In this document: one piece after another, positions 9,524 to 12,553 of the stretch
Layout: each line of letters starts with the position of its first letter
How positions within the stretch are numbered: position 1 is the stretch's first letter
Assembly: GCA_016748015.1 (NCBI GenBank)
Contig: JAAOMT010000471.1
Location: 88,053-100,605, forward strand
Source: Geosiphon pyriformis
Lineage: Eukaryota; Glomeromycota; Glomeromycetes; Archaeosporales; Geosiphonaceae
Direction: 5' to 3'
Length of the DNA: 12,553 nt
Made by a program: the position numbers and the translations under genes
Notes under the pieces: model-generated
Seen by the model: the letters and a program-made list of their open reading frames with translations, nothing else
Told to the model about the DNA's origin: nothing
Databases searched by the model: none

Positions 9524-10650
9524 TTAATAGTGTGTTGGCCCTCCATTTGCTTCCAATACTGCTTCAATTCTTTGTGGCATTGAGTCTACAACCCGTTTCA
9601 AAACTGACATATTAAAACTTGACCATTCCTTCTTTAGAGCACTTTTAAGTTCCTCTATAGTTCTTGGAAAGTTTTCATGTTTTTGAATATTGTCCTTCAT
9701 TATTTTCCACACATTTTCTATGGGGTTTAGATCAGGAGAACTGGCTGGCCAATCCATAATCTCAATGTTTTTGTCTTTGAACCATTTTTTCGTAATTCCA
9801 GCATTATGAATAGGAGCATTGTCTTGTTGAAATATTGGATTTCTTGCTACTAAATCATGAGTAACAGTAAGGAATGGTAAAAGATTAGTTTCTATAATCT
9901 TAAGATATGTTTTTGCTGTAATCTTTTCCGTTTTTTCCTTGTATTCATCACAAAATGTCAATGGACCTCTAAGTTCTCCAACAAAGCATCCCCAAGCCAT
10001 TATTGATTGCCGACCACTTTTGAAGCTAGGTGTTAAGCATTCAATATTATATATTTCTCCTATATGACGCCATACTTTAACTTGTCGAGATTTTTTGCCG
10101 ATTTCTACACTGGTTTGATCTGAAAAAATTACCCATCTCAAAAAATAAAGGTCTTTATTTTGATATTTTTCGCACCAAAGAATGCATCCCTTTGCTTGTT
10201 TTTCTGAAATAAAAGGCTTTTTGCTGCAATATAACCTCGAATGCCATGGTTATGAAGTACTCGACGGGCTGTGGTTAAACTGCAATTAAGCTTCAAATCA
10301 TCAACAATCTCTTGTAGTGGTTTACGTCGTTTATTTTTAACTTTTCGTAAGAGAGCACTTTTTGTTTGGTTATTGAGAGCTGGTGGGCGTCCAGATCGTG
10401 GAAAATTTTCGATTTTCCCAGTCTTTTGATACTTGTTAATGAAACGTCTTATTGTTGTGGGATCACGCTCCATTTTTTTTGCGATTTGCTCAGCATTCAT
10501 TTCTTCGAGATACGCGAGAATTTTTCCTTTATCTTCAGCATTAATAAAGAGCGAGTACGAGGCATATTTATTCCGATTTTTTTTCGCGTAATGTTTGAGT
10601 AGGTAATGGAGAAGTAAACGAATAAATTTTGGCCCAAAAAGTAATAACAA
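9524..10650 (-). pseudogene. Tc1-type transposase, frameshifted
   Basis: Two overlapping frames together make a transposase. The N-terminal frame (10650-10138) has a helix-turn-helix at about residues 41-80 containing AEQIAKKM and TTIRRFINKY, a GRPP hook (87-90) and a second helix-turn-helix to about 134; these are the DNA-binding parts. The C-terminal frame (10141-9524, 205 codons) has the catalytic triad: Asp8 in IFSDQT, Asp107 in QQDNAP and Glu142 in SPDLNPIENVW, with 34 residues between the last two. Homology switches frame at about 10177-10180 in a short T run (minus strand), most simply by loss of one base, so the ATG at 10141 is not a true start. The first ~36 residues of the upstream frame look non-coding. 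A better start, MPRTRSL, lies at 10565 in another frame, suggesting a second indel near 10541-10550. All catalytic residues survive, so decay looks recent. Confidence 0.88.
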
Positions 10651-10692
10651 GGGATTAAACGAAATGTATATGTTCGGGTACTTTGTTACACC

Positions 10693-10722
10693 AAAATCGG
10701 GCGTTAATTTCGGAGGCGACTG
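10693..10722 (-). repeat. Right terminal inverted repeat of the Tc1-type element
   Basis: Reverse complement of the left end with four mismatches. It ends in GGAGGCGACTG immediately before a TA dinucleotide. Confidence 0.9.
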
Positions 10723-10794
10723 TATATATAAATATAGTATTACTATTTAGCTTGTTTAGAATACTGCCTAAAACTAGATAGGATTCTATATAAT

Positions 10795-10813
10795 CTGTCT
10801 CTTATACACATCT
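10795..10813. other. Exact Tn5 mosaic-end (Nextera adapter) sequence; library artefact
   Basis: CTGTCTCTTATACACATCT is identical over all 19 bases to the engineered Tn5 mosaic end used in Nextera and mate-pair libraries. It is a synthetic hybrid end and is not expected in a eukaryotic genome. The bases on either side are ordinary AT-rich sequence, not the rest of an adapter. The simplest reading is an untrimmed adapter or mate-pair junction carried into the assembly, so sequence left and right of it may not be adjacent in the genome. Confidence 0.93.
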
Positions 10814-10953
10814 TGTTATTAAGATACAGAAATAAATGTAGTTGATACTGTAGTCATACAGTGGAGTTTAACCTCATGCAAATTTGAAAATGACTAAAAA
10901 TTTTATAAAAGAACAACTCCAAAGACATCAAAAATATAATCATTTTTTATAAA

Positions 10954-11205
10954 ATGGTTCAAAACAGTGAATTTCTGAGCTCTACCCAAGGTTCATATAC
11001 CCTTTCAACAAACAGCGTATTAATTCGAGATGCAACGGAAATTGTTCAAGTAACACCTCCGAATCAACAATTAAACAATCAACCAAATGGCCAATTAAAT
11101 AATGGACAAATTTTAATTGTTCAAGAGCAGAACCTTGATTTTAGTAAAAAGGAGGAATTGATGGAGCCTACATTTCACTTTTCGTATATGCCAAGTATTC
11201 CTTAG
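10954..11205 (+). CDS. Short N/Q-rich protein of unknown function, or fragment of one
   Basis: ATG at 10954 opens 83 codons to TAG. The protein has a block VLIRDATEIVQV (22-33), an Asn/Gln-rich tract QLNNQPNGQLNNGQ (39-52), then LIVQEQNLDFSKKEELME (54-71). No signal peptide, membrane segment or known domain is seen. Residues 12-71 align with the broken copy at 8905-9089, and many of the base differences are silent (for example GCA/GCG and ACG/ACA). This argues that the frame was under protein-level constraint in the past. Similarity stops after residue 71 in both copies, so the last 12 residues may be chance extension and the segment may be one exon of a longer gene. An adapter sequence lies 140 bp upstream, so the left context is uncertain. 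Confidence 0.4.
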   Translation: MVQNSEFLSSTQGSYTLSTNSVLIRDATEIVQVTPPNQQLNNQPNGQLNNGQILIVQEQNLDFSKKEELMEPTFHFSYMPSIP

Positions 11206-12553
11206 TTTATCCCTCTTTCATATCTGATAACCTACTTTCAAGGATTAATGACTTTCATAATGAACGTGATAATATCTAAAAGTTTCTTCTTATCTCCCCT
11301 AATATTCTTTAAGAACATTAATAATTAAGAATATGATTAAAAGTTTCATATTTTTAGACACGTTAAGTTATGATAAAGCACTTGAGATACTTCCATTTCA
11401 TATCTCTTTATTTTTATTAGCGAATGTTTTCATTCAAGGTAGTGTTTAGGTTTCAGTAAAATCGAATAACTAAATAACTTGAAGTTTCGAAGCTCACTAA
11501 AATTATTATGAAACTATAATAGTCTATAGATGTTTTTTCTAAAGTAATTCACTTCATTCATGTAACCTACTTATCACTTTGGTAATGGTAAATTCTTCAG
11601 GAAATAGAAATTTAAAACCAAACATATTAAACTTTAATAGTAGTGAATATAATTAAACTAATAAAGACTCATGAAATATCCAAATAAAAAATAATATCTT
11701 TACTTTTATTTATTCATATCATTAATCACAAAAAATTTTCATTGCTTGAACAGCCCATTTGATTTTCATTGACTTGAAAATTCAAATTTTATTTAAAGTT
11801 AATTATTTATTTAATCAAACTATACTAAAAATTTTTAATAATACCTTGCTCATCAAGATTTTCGAATAATTCCAAGAAAAACTTCTCTTTTTAAGTGTAT
11901 ATGACCTATCCTTTCGCTTGAATAATCAAATTATGAGATCACGTTCAAAAACTTTTATTTTTTTCCTTCACTTAAATCTTTGTGAAAAAACTAGCTCAAC
12001 AAATTGTCTTTTCAAGATCCTGAAATCGCCATCTTGAATGCTCTTGAACAAAGAACCTAAATAATCGATGGCCCGAGAAGAATTACCGAAACTTTCTTTT
12101 TATTAATCACATAAGCGGAAATTAATAATATTTTTTTTAAACAGTTTTTTTCAACCCAATATAGCTTTAAATTGTATCAAGACAGATCTAATGCAAAACT
12201 TCCTTATCTTTCGCATATCATCACCGACGATCATTTTCCAAATATATCTAATTAATTAATTTACAATTCCAGGGTTAAATAATAATAAAAATAAATTCGT
12301 AAAAACTTCATTTAAAACTGAAGCCAATTTTTAATTAATAATTTGCCCAAATTTATATCTTGAAATAATTGATAATTTTGCAGGTGCGTCTTATTTTATA
12401 TATATAATACAATTTAAAATTAAAAAATATCTATTTAATGTATTTCTGCTTTTATCATTTCAAAATAGCTCCAAATAGTTTACAAAGTTTATTAATTTAA
12501 AAGTATTTTTTATATTCCAAATATATTTAGAAATTTTTTTTTTTTTTTTTGTT
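11206..12553. other. AT-rich region to the window end; no gene seen apart from a repeat copy
   Basis: No convincing coding segment. A 22-codon plus-strand frame ending at TAA near 12058 (SFQDPEIAILNALEQRT) is open but follows a stop closely and has no support. The window ends in a run of 17 T (12534-12550). Confidence 0.45.
11315..11550 (+). repeat. Dispersed repeat, copy C, diverged
   Basis: It shares ordered landmarks with copy B in the same orientation: AACATTA...GAATATGATT, TTAGACA, AATGTTTTCATT, TAGTGTTTAG, AACTAAATA and TTTTCTAAAGTAA, with similar spacing (about 81 versus 84 bp between TTAGACA and TGTTTTCATT). Identity is clearly lower than between copies A and B, so it is an older member or a more decayed one. 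Confidence 0.5.

Larger units (their letters stand above)
9412..10724 (-). mobile_element. Tc1/mariner-family DNA transposon, DD34E type, with TA target duplication
   Basis: The element runs from C at 9414 to G at 10722 (1309 bp), bounded on both sides by the TA dinucleotide that this superfamily duplicates on insertion (9412-9413 and 10723-10724). Its ends begin CAGTC and form 30-bp inverted repeats matching at 26 positions. It encodes a single transposase on the minus strand, now frameshifted, so this copy is probably not autonomous. Size, ends, target site and the DD34E catalytic spacing all agree with Tc1-like elements. Confidence 0.92.

Noticed and set aside
10138-10141. Transposase as two separate genes with an overlapping start and stop
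   Set aside because: Family conservation continues upstream of the second ATG in its own frame to about 10176, so the break is a frameshift within one gene and not a real second start.
10366-10602. 78-codon plus-strand frame inside the transposon
   Set aside because: It is the antisense shadow of the transposase DNA-binding region.
12000-12060. Short open frame SFQDPEIAILNALEQRT as an exon
   Set aside because: Only about 20 codons with a close upstream stop, no convincing splice acceptor and no homology that I recognise.
12534-12550. Run of 17 T as the tail of a minus-strand retroelement
   Set aside because: No reverse transcriptase, endonuclease or element-like sequence lies beside it within the window; homopolymers are common in such AT-rich DNA.

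Overview
The window is AT-rich eukaryotic DNA, roughly three-quarters A+T by eye. Genes carry short introns (67-100 nt) with GT-AG and GC-AG borders, and there is a Tc1-type transposon. Compact introns, AT-rich spacers and this transposon type would fit an early-diverging fungus such as a glomeromycotan, or another small-intron eukaryote. I cannot fix the taxon from sequence alone.

Left part (1-4450): two intact six-exon genes for a carbonyl-reductase-like short-chain dehydrogenase/reductase (SDR) lie tail to tail. One is on + (424-1737, 301 aa) and one on - (4349-2979, 318 aa). All splice positions and phases match, so they come from one inverted duplication of about 1.35 kb. Their similarity is patchy. 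Intron 1 and the first two-thirds of exon 2 are almost identical, while exon segments around the substrate pocket differ, mostly by amino-acid changes. The duplication breakpoint falls inside the last exon, so the minus-strand copy has acquired a new C-terminal tail.

Middle part (4450-8900): long AT-rich DNA without a convincing gene. It holds one copy of a dispersed repeat (6662-6957) whose inverted partner lies between the two SDR genes (2539-2807). A weaker third copy is at 11315-11550.

Right part (8900-11205): a Tc1/mariner element (9414-10722) with 30-bp terminal inverted repeats, TA flanks and a DD34E transposase broken by at least one frameshift. It is flanked by two same-strand relatives of an unrecognised N/Q-rich short protein: a frameshifted remnant (8905-9089) and an open 83-codon frame (10954-11205). 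Between the transposon and that frame, 10795-10813 is an exact 19-base Tn5 mosaic-end (Nextera adapter) sequence, which is almost certainly a library artefact and makes the join there suspect. From 11206 to the end there is only AT-rich DNA with the third repeat copy and a terminal poly-T run.

The main biology is the inverted SDR pair, which shows gene conversion, possible selection on the substrate half and a shared GC-AG intron. No multi-gene system beyond this is supported.
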